Assembly (NCBI RefSeq): GCF_002079055.1
Contig: NC_047493.1
Location: 62,001 to 126,000 of the forward strand
Source: Saccharomyces paradoxus
Lineage: Eukaryota > Ascomycota > Saccharomycetes > Saccharomycetales > Saccharomycetaceae
Reading direction: 5' to 3'
Length of the DNA stretch: 64,000 nt
Below, in pieces: positions 29,945 through 40,039 of the stretch (within the stretch, counting starts at the first letter, position 1; the number at the start of each line of letters is the position of its first letter). The position numbers and the translations under genes were made by a program. The notes below the pieces were generated by a model. The model ran no database searches and was not told the origin of the DNA. It was given only the letters and a program-made list of their open reading frames with translations.

Positions 29945-31024
29945 ATGTCGTTTACTGCACCATCAGATCCCGTGAATAGACCGACGAAAGTGAAGGTATC
30001 ACAGTTGTGTGAGCTGTGCCATTCAAGGAAGGCTCTCATTAGAAGACCCAAGAATTTGTCTAAACTTTGTAAGCAATGCTTCTGCCTTGTGTTCGAGACG
30101 GAGATCCATAACACTATTGTAGCGAATAATCTGTTTCAAAGGGGAGAAAGGATAGCCGTGGGAGCCTCTGGTGGTAAAGACTCTACGGTGTTGGCGCATA
30201 TGCTGAAGCTTTTGAATGACCGCTATGATTACGGCATTGAGATTGTACTGTTGAGTATTGACGAAGGAATCGTCGGATACAGAGACGATTCCTTGGCCAC
30301 AGTAAGGAGAAATCAACAGCAGTATGGGCTACCCCTTGAGATTTTCTCCTTCAAGGACCTGTATGACTGGACAATGGACGAGATTGTGTCCGTTGCTGGG
30401 ATAAGAAACAGTTGCACGTATTGCGGTGTTTTCAGAAGACAATCATTGGATCGTGGTGCTGCAAAGCTGGGCATATCGCATGTTGTCACCGGCCACAATG
30501 CAGACGATATGGCTGAGACGGTACTAATGAATATTCTACGTGGTGACGTGGCAAGATTAGAAAAATCGACTGCGATTATCACACAAAGTAGCGGTTCACC
30601 CATCAAGAGATCAAAACCATTTAAATATTCTTATCAAAAGGAAATTGTCCTGTATGCACACTATATGAAGCTGGATTACTTTTCCACTGAGTGTACCTAT
30701 GCGCCAGAGGCGTTTAGAGGCACTGCGAGGGAGTACATGAAGAACCTAGAAGCAGTGAGACCCAGTTGCATCATAGACATCATCCAAAGTGGGGAAAATT
30801 TGGCATTGAAGGCCAAAAAATCTAACGCTAAGAAGAGAGTCGTGAAGTTTGTTGACGGCAATAGATGTACAAAATGTGGATACCTGTCGTCGAATAACAT
30901 ATGCAAGGCATGCATGTTGCTGGAGGGTCTGGAGAAGAGCAGAGCCCAGGTGGCGATCGAGAATGACACTTCTGTCGATGGCGCAGCCTTGAAGCTGAGA
31001 GCTCTGGAGAAACTCAGCTTCTGA
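29945..31024 (+). CDS. NCS6: tRNA 2-thiouridine synthase subunit Ncs6
   Basis: 359 residues. Ncs6 (Tuc1, CTU1 homolog) together with Ncs2 thiolates the wobble uridine U34 of cytosolic tRNA-Lys, tRNA-Glu and tRNA-Gln, using sulfur from Urm1. N-terminal zinc-type cysteines are at 22, 25, 42 and 45 (CELC and CKQC). The ATP pyrophosphatase PP-loop is SGGKDST from residue 75. A central catalytic CxxC lies in [12 protein letters not shown], and a conserved [14 protein letters not shown] helix follows. A second zinc cluster lies near the C-terminus ([16 protein letters not shown]). All family motifs are intact. One of its substrates, tRNA-Lys(UUU), is encoded elsewhere in the window at 55706-55801. 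Confidence 0.96.
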   Translation: MSFTAPSDPVNRPTKVKVSQLCELCHSRKALIRRPKNLSKLCKQCFCLVFETEIHNTIVANNLFQRGERIAVGASGGKDSTVLAHMLKLLNDRYDYGIEIVLLSIDEGIVGYRDDSLATVRRNQQQYGLPLEIFSFKDLYDWTMDEIVSVAGIRNSCTYCGVFRRQSLDRGAAKLGISHVVTGHNADDMAETVLMNILRGDVARLEKSTAIITQSSGSPIKRSKPFKYSYQKEIVLYAHYMKLDYFSTECTYAPEAFRGTAREYMKNLEAVRPSCIIDIIQSGENLALKAKKSNAKKRVVKFVDGNRCTKCGYLSSNNICKACMLLEGLEKSRAQVAIENDTSVDGAALKLRALEKLSF

Positions 31025-31232
31025 TATATATGTATATATATGGCTCACAGTATAAGAATGCAATGTAACATAATATAATATAATATAGTACGGCGCGCCT
31101 TCCATAAGAACGCGCAACACAATAAAGACAAATAAATAAATCAGTTATAAAGCTGGCCATTACAGGGTACGTGTTGGAAAGGGAGGGAAAGCGTGGTGAT
31201 AAGGAGCGAACCAAGCACATTGTTTTCCAAGA

Positions 31233-31901
31233 ATGAGTAACGAAGATTACGGATACGATTACGATTATTTATTTAAGATAGTTCTTATCGGCGACTCCGG
31301 TGTGGGTAAATCGAATCTGTTGTCGAGATTTACAACCGATGAATTCAACATTGAATCTAAATCTACGATTGGCGTGGAATTCGCTACAAGAACCATTGAA
31401 GTTGAAAACAAGAAGATAAAAGCGCAGATTTGGGACACGGCGGGTCAAGAACGTTACAGGGCCATCACCTCTGCGTATTACCGTGGTGCTGTAGGTGCCC
31501 TTATAGTGTATGATATAAGCAAATCAAGCTCATACGAAAATTGCAACCACTGGCTTACCGAACTAAGAGAGAATGCAGATGACAACGTGGCTGTTGGGTT
31601 GATAGGAAATAAATCAGATCTGGCTCATCTAAGAGCAGTACCAACGGATGAAGCGAAAAATTTCGCAATGGAAAACCAAATGTTATTTACTGAGACAAGT
31701 GCTTTAAATAGTGACAATGTAGATAAGGCATTTAGAGAACTAATCGTAGCCATTTTCCAAATGGTAAGCAAACATCAAGTAGACTTAAACGGGTCTGGTA
31801 CCAACAACACGGGCTCTAACAGCGGTCCAAAAGGCCCTACCATCAGCTTAACACCGGCACCAAAAGAAGATAAGAAGAAAAAATCCAGCAACTGTTGTTA
31901 A
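31233..31901 (+). CDS. YPT32: Rab GTPase Ypt32
   Basis: 222 residues, the length of S. cerevisiae Ypt32. Ypt31/Ypt32 are Rab11-type GTPases that control exit from the trans-Golgi and endosome recycling. All Ras-fold motifs are present: P-loop GDSGVGKS, effector region [11 protein letters not shown], switch [25 protein letters not shown] and ETSAL. The variable C-terminus is rich in Asn/Gly/Ser and Lys and ends SSNCC, giving the double-cysteine geranylgeranylation signal. Ypt31 and Ypt32 are paralogs; I chose Ypt32 because of synteny with NCS6 and MIG2. The N-terminus has the repeat [10 protein letters not shown]. Confidence 0.94.
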   Translation: MSNEDYGYDYDYLFKIVLIGDSGVGKSNLLSRFTTDEFNIESKSTIGVEFATRTIEVENKKIKAQIWDTAGQERYRAITSAYYRGAVGALIVYDISKSSSYENCNHWLTELRENADDNVAVGLIGNKSDLAHLRAVPTDEAKNFAMENQMLFTETSALNSDNVDKAFRELIVAIFQMVSKHQVDLNGSGTNNTGSNSGPKGPTISLTPAPKEDKKKKSSNCC

Positions 31902-33363
31902 ATTTTGTGCCCTAGAAAGGTCGCATGGTTTCATGCATATTCTGCCTACATAAATCCGTTAATAATGCTTTTATAAATATAATCAAGTACATATACCTTT
32001 TCAAGTTATTTATTACAAACCCTCATCGCACACAGGAAAAAAAGTATAAACATACATGCGCCTCCAAAATTAGCACGTTCAACTTTCCTGACGCCCGCAT
32101 TTTGGGATAGCCGAAGATAAGGATATGATTTTCTTTTACGATCCTAATATTTCGTCGTTGTGCAGTCTCAAACACGCGTGTATGTCCTTTCCGCAGGCAT
32201 GAGCAACGTTGGACGGTTTTGTAACCGTCCGGATTATCTTCCAATTATTCAATCTGCTCGCTCTGCTCGCTCTGTGTATTTCCACGTACCTGCCCGGGTA
32301 CAATTTTCGTCATGGTTTATATTGGAAGTTTTTCCGAAATTGCGGGTTTTGAAGGTTTATCCGAGAAGACGTGAGGGGTAAGCAGGAGAAGGAAGGCTAT
32401 TTTACGCACGCAAGGGTAGGTACGAGAATGATTCAATATTCTGTTGGCAATTTTTTTTGTTTTTTTTTGGTTATTTTTTTTTATATTGGCCCATTAACCT
32501 TTAATATCATTATTTTTTGAATCTACATCAAAGCGTGTTTCGGGATACAAACTCGCTCGATACAGTAATGCGTTTTATTTACGGAAATTACCGTTCTCGG
32601 TTACAAGAAAGTAAGAAAAAATCAGCTCTCGCCTTCTCCTTCCCCCACTTGTAAAAACAAAAAAGTATAATATGGTTTATGGCCCCTAAGACAGGCCTTG
32701 TTGAGCATGGCCTATACTTTCCATAATGATAGCTTTATGGAAACGTGTTTGGATATGTAAAAACGATAAGCACGATGGCAAACGATGGTCTTCGCTGAGC
32801 GGATTTACGAGCGACCATCATCCCCACGGTATCACCCAAAGAGCTGTGGCGATGTGCTGTAGTTGCCCTACCGCCCCTGCGGAGCTTGTGTCAACCAACT
32901 CTCCCCTTTCCCCATTGATGTTAACGTATTATGAGAATTAATAGTTGATAGGCTCATACGAAGAAGAAAAAAGCCGGGATAAGAAACCCCGCCTCCACTT
33001 TTTTGGCTCATCCGAAAATTTATCCGCGGAGACATCCGCGGAGCACCCGCAAAACTGAGGTTATAACTTTAAATTATATGCCGCTGAGAAAAATCCCGTA
33101 CGAGGATACGGCAAATAATCCGTTCGAGAAAGTTTTTCCGAGAATCATTCCCGCTCGAAAGTGTTTCTTGTATATAAGTGATTGGGAAACCCGTTTATAA
33201 TGCGAAGTACCTTAAGATCTGCCTATCGAATTGTGTGCTTGTCCTTGTATCTCTGCCATTGCGTAGCTTATCTTGTATATTAATTGGATTTTAACTAACG
33301 CTAAGATTGTTGACCTCGAGAACAGACAAAACAAAGCACATAAAAGAAAAAAAAAAATAAAGA
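31902..33363. promoter_or_regulatory. Long upstream region of MIG2 with Rgt1-type and TCCGCGGA sites
   Basis: 1,462 bases without a gene. The proximal part contains five matches to the Rgt1 core CGGANNA (or its complement TNNTCCG) at 33008-33014, 33020-33026, 33039-33045, 33116-33122 and 33134-33140. It also contains two perfect copies of the palindrome TCCGCGGA at 33023-33030 and 33035-33042. TATA-like sequence GTATATAAG lies near 33170. Rgt1 repression of MIG2, relieved by glucose through Snf3/Rgt2, is established in S. cerevisiae. TCCGCGGA is the known Pdr1/Pdr3 element, whose role here is inferred. The distal part holds T tracts and no ORF. Confidence 0.65.
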
Positions 33364-34515
33364 ATGCCTAAAAAGCAAACCAGTTTCCCAGTAGATAACG
33401 AAAACAGACCTTTTAGGTGTGATACCTGTCACCGTGGTTTCCATCGGTTAGAACATAAAAAGAGACACTTGAGAACGCACACTGGAGAAAAGCCTCATCA
33501 TTGCGCATTTCCTGGCTGTGGGAAAAGCTTCAGTAGAAGCGACGAACTGAAAAGGCACATGAGAACGCATACAGGACAATCTCAAAGGAGATTGAAGAAA
33601 GCCAGCGTACAAAAACAGGAGTTTTTGGCTGTGAGCGGAATTCCTACCATTGCATCGGGGGTGATGATCCATCAACCAATACCGCAAGTCCTACCAGCAA
33701 ATATGGCTATAAACGTCCAAACTGTTGGTGGTGGTAACATTATACACGCACCCAATGCGGTTCATCCCATGGTGATACCAATCATGGCCCAACCAGCCCC
33801 CATTCATGCCTCTGCTGCATCTTTCCAGCCCGCGGCTTCTCCCATGCCAATCTCTACATACACTCCAGTTCCATCGCAATCATTCACTTCCTTCCAGAGT
33901 TCTATTGGCTCCATACAGTCAAATAGTGACGTTTCGTCTATCTTCTCGAACATGAACATTCGTGTAAACACTCCTCGCTCTGTGCCAAACTCTCCGAATG
34001 ATGGATATTTACACCAGCAACATATCCCACAGCAGTATCAGCATCAAACCGTTAGCCCTTCTGTTGCTAAGCAGCAGAAGACTTTTGCAAGTTCTCTTGC
34101 ATCTGCATTATCTACCTTACAAAAAAGAACGCCTGTAAGTGCCCCCTCCACTACTATAGAATCACCATCTTCGCCAAGTGATTCGAGTCATACCTCTGCG
34201 TCCAGCAGCGCTATCTCCTTACCTTTCAGCAATGCTCCTTCTCAACTTGCCGTGGCCAAAGAACTTGAGTCCGTCTATCTAGATTCTAATAGGTACACCA
34301 CCAAGACTAGGAGGGAAAGAGCCAAGTTCGAAATTCCTCAAGAGCAAGAGGAAGATACAAACAACAGCAGTAGCAGTAGCAGTAACGAGGAGGAGCACGA
34401 ATCGCTTGATCATGAATCCAGCAAAAGCAGGAAGAAGTTGTCAGGCGTAAAATTGCCGCCTGTACGTAACCTACTGAAACAAATCGATGTTTTCAATGGT
34501 CCTAAAGGAATTTAA
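33364..34515 (+). CDS. MIG2: Zinc-finger repressor Mig2
   Basis: 383 residues. Mig2 is a glucose-induced C2H2 repressor that cooperates with Mig1 at genes such as SUC2. Two tandem fingers occupy about residues 19-71. The first is [21 protein letters not shown] without its last residue pair, and the second is [19 protein letters not shown] followed by MRTH. They are joined by the TGEKPHH linker. The helix residues are those of the Mig1/Mig2/Mig3 group, which recognises GC-rich boxes. The rest of the protein is low complexity, rich in Ser, Pro, Gln and Ala. A Ser/Glu-rich stretch lies near 335-355 and a basic/hydrophobic C-terminal segment [16 protein letters not shown] closes it. Confidence 0.95.
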   Translation: MPKKQTSFPVDNENRPFRCDTCHRGFHRLEHKKRHLRTHTGEKPHHCAFPGCGKSFSRSDELKRHMRTHTGQSQRRLKKASVQKQEFLAVSGIPTIASGVMIHQPIPQVLPANMAINVQTVGGGNIIHAPNAVHPMVIPIMAQPAPIHASAASFQPAASPMPISTYTPVPSQSFTSFQSSIGSIQSNSDVSSIFSNMNIRVNTPRSVPNSPNDGYLHQQHIPQQYQHQTVSPSVAKQQKTFASSLASALSTLQKRTPVSAPSTTIESPSSPSDSSHTSASSSAISLPFSNAPSQLAVAKELESVYLDSNRYTTKTRRERAKFEIPQEQEEDTNNSSSSSSNEEEHESLDHESSKSRKKLSGVKLPPVRNLLKQIDVFNGPKGI

Positions 34516-34847
34516 CCTTTACGGTGCCCCTTTATTACCATTTTTCCCTCTAACGAACTGTCACGAAACAAAACTAGCATATAACGCGTACTTACATAGA
34601 TAGATTAAATAGATAGCCATGCATATCATTAACCAGCATCTTCATGGATAACATGTTTACCTATGCAAATTGCGGCCGGCATGTGTTTTATATTGCTCCC
34701 TTGGACCGAGTAACGATTTACCTTGCGTTTTCGGATCGTCAAAATCTTTAAGGGAAAGGATAAATACACACACAAGTACCATGGGTAAACGGAAAGTTTC
34801 TGAGACTTTTGTCCTTTTCTAAGAGTGCTGAGAGCAGTGAAGTTTCT
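34516..34847. other. MIG2-SIP2 intergenic region
   Basis: 332 bases between two same-strand genes. It holds the MIG2 terminator and the SIP2 promoter. No distinctive motif or ORF stands out to me. Confidence 0.5.
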
Positions 34848-36083
34848 ATGGGCACTACGACAAGTCATCCAGCCCAAAAAAAGCAAGCAACAAGAAAGTG
34901 TCGTACACCTATTATGAATGGGGCTAGTGAAAAACCTAGTAAAGCTCAAGGCTTGGAGCCGCAAGAAATGGATGCTGTGAGCAAGAAAGTTACTGAAATG
35001 AGTTTAAATGACTGTTCAGGCTCCAACAACGCACTGCAGTCTTCGAGGGAGGGATCTATTACAAAGAAAAAATCCACATTGTTGTTACGTGATGAGGACG
35101 AGCCCACTATGCCAAAGTTATCTGTCATGGAAACTGCTGTAGACACTGAATCTGGGTCTTCCTCTACTAGCGATGATGAAGAGGGAGACATTATTGCCCA
35201 GACGACAGAGCCCAAGCAAGATGCCAGTCTAAATGATGACCGCTCACCCCCTTCTTCGCCCACACAGCAAATACGCAGCAAAGAAAATTCGGAAGATCCA
35301 AGTGAAATCAAGAGCACATTGATGGTACCTGTGGAGATTAAGTGGCAGCAAGGCGGTTCAAAAGTTTACGTGACAGGCTCATTCACCAAATGGAGGAAGA
35401 TGATCGGTTTAATACCAGATTCTAACAAGAATGGGTCGTTTCATGTTAAACTAAGGCTGCTTCCAGGCACACATAGATTCAGATTTATAGTGGACAATGA
35501 GCTTAGAGTTAGTGATTTCTTGCCTACAGCAACGGATCAGATGGGAAACTTCGTCAATTACATAGAAGTCAGGCAGCCAGAAAAGAAACCAACTGACGGA
35601 AAGAAAAAGTCCAAAAAAGCATATTCTATGCAACCTCCCACCAGCGATCGATCCTCGATTGCCCTACAAATTGGTAAGGATCCGGACGATTTTGGTGACG
35701 GTTATACAAGGTTTCATGAAGATCTTTCCCCCAAACCTCCATTAGAATATACAACAGACATTCCCGCTGTGTTCACTGACCCATCTGTAATGGAGCGTTA
35801 CTATTATACTTTGGACCGTGAGCAAAGTCACAATGATACGTCATGGTTAACACCGCCCCAATTGCCTCCTCAGTTGGAAAATGTTATCTTGAATAAGTAC
35901 TATGCCACACAAGACCAATTCAACGAAAACAACTCAGGCGCCCTTCCCATTCCGAATCATGTAGTGCTTAATCACCTGGTTACTAGTAGCATTAAACATA
36001 ACACCCTTTGTGTAGCCTCCATTGTTCGATACAAACAGAAGTATGTCACGCAGATTCTTTATACACCCATAGAGTCCTCTTAA
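34848..36083 (+). CDS. SIP2: SNF1 kinase beta subunit Sip2
   Basis: 411 residues from ATG at 34848 (MGTTTSHPAQKKQ). Sip2 is one of three beta subunits (with Sip1 and Gal83) that scaffold and localise the Snf1/AMPK complex. Gly2 in MGTTTS fits the N-myristoylation signal known for Sip2, which holds it at the plasma membrane. A Ser/Glu-rich linker occupies about 15-155. The glycogen-binding CBM48 domain lies at about 160-245 (VEIKWQQGGSKVYVTGSFTK, RLLPGTHRFRFIVDNE). The conserved ASC domain covers the last about 90 residues (PPQLPPQLENVILNKYY, HNTLCVASIVRYKQKYVTQI). Only a TTG lies in frame upstream. The gene neighbours MIG2, another part of the glucose response, though each has its own promoter. 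Confidence 0.95.
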   Translation: MGTTTSHPAQKKQATRKCRTPIMNGASEKPSKAQGLEPQEMDAVSKKVTEMSLNDCSGSNNALQSSREGSITKKKSTLLLRDEDEPTMPKLSVMETAVDTESGSSSTSDDEEGDIIAQTTEPKQDASLNDDRSPPSSPTQQIRSKENSEDPSEIKSTLMVPVEIKWQQGGSKVYVTGSFTKWRKMIGLIPDSNKNGSFHVKLRLLPGTHRFRFIVDNELRVSDFLPTATDQMGNFVNYIEVRQPEKKPTDGKKKSKKAYSMQPPTSDRSSIALQIGKDPDDFGDGYTRFHEDLSPKPPLEYTTDIPAVFTDPSVMERYYYTLDREQSHNDTSWLTPPQLPPQLENVILNKYYATQDQFNENNSGALPIPNHVVLNHLVTSSIKHNTLCVASIVRYKQKYVTQILYTPIESS

Positions 36084-36474
36084 TTCGGCCTTCCCACGCT
36101 TAAACGCCTATTTTCTTGTAGATATTTTTGAGAGTCATGGGCGCTGATTCCTATTCCTGGTCTAGTGTAAGCAGAGATGTAAAAGCATATAAACGTAAAT
36201 GATCTAGTAATAGCGTTCAAGCATTTCGATGCTTATTGTTATCACATACTACGATACAGCTACCCGGAAGTCGCGTGACCTTTTTTTTCGGAAAATGAGA
36301 ATCGCCACTTTTTTGAAATGAAAGAATATTGAAATTTTAATACTAGCAGGAATAGGAAGAAAAAGTATCAAAGAGAATTACCGGACTAAAAAGTCGAAAA
36401 AGTTCAGCTGTTCCAACCTTACTCTGTTCTGATATTGCGCCTTTTTCGAACCGGCATCATATATTCAAGTCAAT
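36084..36474. other. SIP2-SPT16 intergenic region
   Basis: 391 bases. It contains a GC-rich patch GCTACCCGGAAGTCGCGTGA near 36259-36278, the likely core of the SPT16 upstream activating region, followed by A/T tracts. No ORF is supported. Confidence 0.5.
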
Positions 36475-39400
36475 ATGGAAGAACTGAATATTAATTTTGA
36501 CGTATTCAAGAAGAGGATTGAATTGTTGTATTCCAAGTACAATGAGTTTGAAGGTTCCCCAAATTCGCTGCTATTCGTTTTGGGTTCCTCCAACGCTGAA
36601 AACCCGTATCAGAAGACAACCATATTGCATAATTGGTTACTGGGTTACGAATTCCCGGCTACTTTGATTGCATTAGTTCCCGGAAAGGTTATTATTATCA
36701 CCAGCTCCGCCAAGGCCAAGCATTTACAAAAGGCAATTGACCTATTTAAAGAGCCTGAAAGCAAAATTACGCTGGAATTATGGCAAAGAAACAATAAAGA
36801 AGCAGAACATAATAAGAAGTTATTCGATGATGTTATTGCTTTAATCAATAGTGCTGGTAAAACAGTTGGTATACCTGAAAAGGACTCTTACCAAGGCAAA
36901 TTTATGACCGAATGGAACCCAGTATGGGAGGCGGCGGTGAAGGAAAACGAATTCAATGTCATTGATATTTCACTGGGTCTTTCTAAAGTTTGGGAAGTGA
37001 AGGATATCGACGAGCAAGCGTTCCTGTATGTTTCCAGTAAAGGGTCCGACAAATTCATGGACCTTTTATCCAATGAAATGGTTCGCGCAGTCGATGAGGA
37101 GTTAAAAATTACCAATGCTAAGTTGTCAGACAAAATTGAAAATAAAATTGATGATGTCAAATTTTTGAAGCAATTAAGTCCCGATTTAAGCGCATTATGC
37201 CCACCAAGTCACAAATTCAACTTTGATTTATTGGATTGGACTTATTCACCTATCATTCAATCGGGGAAGAAGTTCGATCTTAGAGTTTCTGCCCGTTCCA
37301 CCAATGATCAGCTCTACGGCAACGGTTGTATTTTAGCCTCATGTGGTATCCGTTATAATAATTATTGTTCTAATATTACTAGGACTTTTTTGATCGATCC
37401 GTCTGAAGAAATGGCTAATAACTACGATTTTTTACTAACGTTGCAAAAAGAGATTGTAACCAACATTTTAAAGCCCGGCCGTACACCACAAGAAGTTTAT
37501 GAATTAGTAATAGAATACATTGAAAAATCCAAACCTGAACTAGTACCCAATTTCACCAAAAACATTGGCTCACTAATCGGCCTCGAATTTAGGGATTCTA
37601 ACTTTATATTAAACGTCAAGAATGATTATCGCAAAATCCAACGTGGTGATTGCTTCAATATTTCGTTCGGTTTCAATAATTTGAAAGATTCTCAAAGCGA
37701 TAACAACTATGCTTTACAACTAGCTGATACGGTTCAGATTCCACTGGATGAAACTGAGCCACCACGGTTCTTAACAAATTACACTAAGGCTAAATCTCAA
37801 ATATCATTTTATTTCAATAACGAAGAAGAAGATAACAATAAGAAGAAACCTTCACCAGCTACTAAGGTTCCTAGTAAACCAGACAGAAATTCTAAAATTT
37901 TAAGAACGAAGTTACGTGGTGAAGCTCGTGGTGGTGCCGAAGACGCTCAAAAGGAACAAATTCGTAAAGAAAATCAAAAGAAACTGCACGAAAAATTGGA
38001 GAAAAATGGGTTATTGAGATTTAGTGCTGCTGATGCCAATGGCCCAGATAGCGAACCTCGTCAATACTTCAAAAAATATGAATCCTATGTTCGGGATTCA
38101 CAATTACCAACTAATATTCGTGATTTAAGAATCCATGTTGACTGGAAAAGCCAAACAATTATTTTACCCATTTACGGTAGGCCAGTCCCATTTCATATAA
38201 ACTCATATAAGAATGGTTCTAAGAACGAAGAAGGCGAGTATACGTATTTACGTTTGAACTTTAACTCACCAGGTTCTTCTGGTGGTATTTCTAAGAAAGT
38301 TGAAGAATTGCCGTACGAGGAATCAGCGGACAATCAATTTGTACGTTCAATTACACTAAGGTCTAAAGATGGTGACCGCATGAGTGAAACTTTCAAACAA
38401 ATTGCCGATTTGAAAAAAGAAGCCACAAAGAGAGAGCAGGAACGTAAAGCACTTGCTGATGTCGTTCAACAGGACAAATTGATTGAAAATAAAACAGGAA
38501 GAACAAAAAGACTGGACCAGATTTTTGTTAGGCCAAATCCTGATACAAAGCGTGTCCCAAGTACAGTCTTCATTCATGAAAATGGTATCAGATTCCAATC
38601 TCCACTGAGAACCGATAGCAGAATAGATATACTATTCTCGAACATCAAAAATCTAATTTTTCAATCTTGTAAAGGTGAACTAATTGTCGTCATCCATATT
38701 CATTTGAAAAATCCGATTTTAATGGGAAAAAAGAAAATACAAGATGTCCAATTTTACCGTGAAGCCTCTGATATGTCCGTTGATGAAACTGGAGGTGGAA
38801 GACGTGGCCAATCCAGATTTAGAAGATATGGTGATGAGGATGAGCTAGAACAAGAACAAGAAGAAAGAAGAAAACGAGCCGCGCTCGATAAAGAGTTTAA
38901 ATATTTTGCAGACGCAATTGCAGAAGCATCAAATGGTTTATTGACTGTAGAAAATACATTTAGAGATTTGGGTTTCCAGGGTGTTCCAAATAGATCGGCA
39001 GTTTTCTGTATGCCAACTACAGATTGTTTGGTTCAATTGATTGAACCACCATTTTTGGTGATTAACCTGGAGGAAGTCGAAATCTGTATTTTAGAAAGAG
39101 TTCAGTTTGGCTTGAAGAACTTCGACATGGTTTTTGTTTATAAAGATTTTAACAAACCCGTTACGCATATCAATACAGTTCCGATTGAATCTCTAGATTT
39201 CTTGAAGCAATGGTTAACAGATATGGATATTCCTTACACTGTCTCGACCATCAATTTGAATTGGGCCACCATTATGAAGTCATTACAAGATGATCCCTAT
39301 CAGTTTTTCTTAGATGGTGGTTGGAACTTTCTGGCTACCGGCTCAGATGATGAAGCATCTGATGAAAGTGAAGAAGAAGTTAGTGAATATGAGGCTTCTG

Positions 39401-39582
39401 AAGACGACGTAAGTGATGAAAGTGCGTTCTCTGAAGATGAAGAAGGATCTGAGGTGGACGACGATATTAGCGGTGATGAAAGTGAAGATTATACTGGTGA
39501 CGAAAGCGAGGAAGGTGAGGATTGGGATGAATTAGAGAAAAAGGCTGCTAGAGCAGATAGGGGTGCAAACTTTAGAGATTAG
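36475..39582 (+). CDS. SPT16: FACT histone chaperone subunit Spt16
   Basis: 1,035 residues, the S. cerevisiae length. Spt16 with Pob3 and Nhp6 forms FACT, which disassembles and reassembles nucleosomes during transcription and replication. Parts in order are an N-terminal aminopeptidase-like (M24-type, catalytically dead) domain (about 1-440), a charged Lys/Glu-rich linker (about 450-520), a dimerisation domain, a double pleckstrin-homology middle domain (about 680-930) and a highly acidic C-terminal tail (about 955-1020, with repeated Asp/Glu/Ser phrases), which binds H2A-H2B. The tail ends GANFRD. The sequence is almost identical to what I recall from S. cerevisiae. It is convergent with CHC1. 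Confidence 0.97.
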   Translation: MEELNINFDVFKKRIELLYSKYNEFEGSPNSLLFVLGSSNAENPYQKTTILHNWLLGYEFPATLIALVPGKVIIITSSAKAKHLQKAIDLFKEPESKITLELWQRNNKEAEHNKKLFDDVIALINSAGKTVGIPEKDSYQGKFMTEWNPVWEAAVKENEFNVIDISLGLSKVWEVKDIDEQAFLYVSSKGSDKFMDLLSNEMVRAVDEELKITNAKLSDKIENKIDDVKFLKQLSPDLSALCPPSHKFNFDLLDWTYSPIIQSGKKFDLRVSARSTNDQLYGNGCILASCGIRYNNYCSNITRTFLIDPSEEMANNYDFLLTLQKEIVTNILKPGRTPQEVYELVIEYIEKSKPELVPNFTKNIGSLIGLEFRDSNFILNVKNDYRKIQRGDCFNISFGFNNLKDSQSDNNYALQLADTVQIPLDETEPPRFLTNYTKAKSQISFYFNNEEEDNNKKKPSPATKVPSKPDRNSKILRTKLRGEARGGAEDAQKEQIRKENQKKLHEKLEKNGLLRFSAADANGPDSEPRQYFKKYESYVRDSQLPTNIRDLRIHVDWKSQTIILPIYGRPVPFHINSYKNGSKNEEGEYTYLRLNFNSPGSSGGISKKVEELPYEESADNQFVRSITLRSKDGDRMSETFKQIADLKKEATKREQERKALADVVQQDKLIENKTGRTKRLDQIFVRPNPDTKRVPSTVFIHENGIRFQSPLRTDSRIDILFSNIKNLIFQSCKGELIVVIHIHLKNPILMGKKKIQDVQFYREASDMSVDETGGGRRGQSRFRRYGDEDELEQEQEERRKRAALDKEFKYFADAIAEASNGLLTVENTFRDLGFQGVPNRSAVFCMPTTDCLVQLIEPPFLVINLEEVEICILERVQFGLKNFDMVFVYKDFNKPVTHINTVPIESLDFLKQWLTDMDIPYTVSTINLNWATIMKSLQDDPYQFFLDGGWNFLATGSDDEASDESEEEVSEYEASEDDVSDESAFSEDEEGSEVDDDISGDESEDYTGDESEEGEDWDELEKKAARADRGANFRD

Positions 39583-40039
39583 ACTTTATGAAACTTGCCG
39601 GGTTCATCAAACAATTTTTTAATACAACATAAAAACCATATGTATCTGAAAAATAATAATGGTACTTATGAATAGTATTTATCAATGCTACAAGGGATGA
39701 AAATTGACTGAAAATGCTCACTTGACGGCCAAAGTCATATAATGTTTGCGTAATAAAAGATACACCATTAAAGATGAACATAATTTGATATAAAAGTATA
39801 TAAATTGAAAAGACAGTTTCAATCATTTTATTTCCTACATTTATCTATTTCCTGTAATCGACAATTTTAAAATTGGAAAATATCCTCAAAAATAACAAGA
39901 AAAATATAGAATTCATAAGGTCTTTGTTATTAGCATTTTGAAACCCCCTCAGATAATCAAAAATTCTAAAAATAAAGTAATGACAGTAGAGTAAAACACG
40001 ATATAGTACAGTAAACGATTTAATTATTTTATCTACACC
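39583..40039. other. SPT16-CHC1 convergent 3' region
   Basis: 457 bases between the stops of two convergent genes, AT-rich, with no supported gene or repeat. It presumably holds both terminators. Confidence 0.55.

Noticed and set aside
29461-31220. Several antisense ORFs across VAM7, NCS6 and their flanks
   Set aside because: They are shadows of well-supported genes on the plus strand, without recognisable motifs.
32726-33200. Small plus-strand ORFs in the MIG2 upstream region
   Set aside because: They overlap the cluster of transcription factor sites, show no protein-like conservation that I can recognise and use unusual codons. They are treated as chance frames.
34809-34847. 13-codon extension of SIP2
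   Set aside because: It begins with TTG, and it would remove the N-terminal Gly needed for myristoylation.
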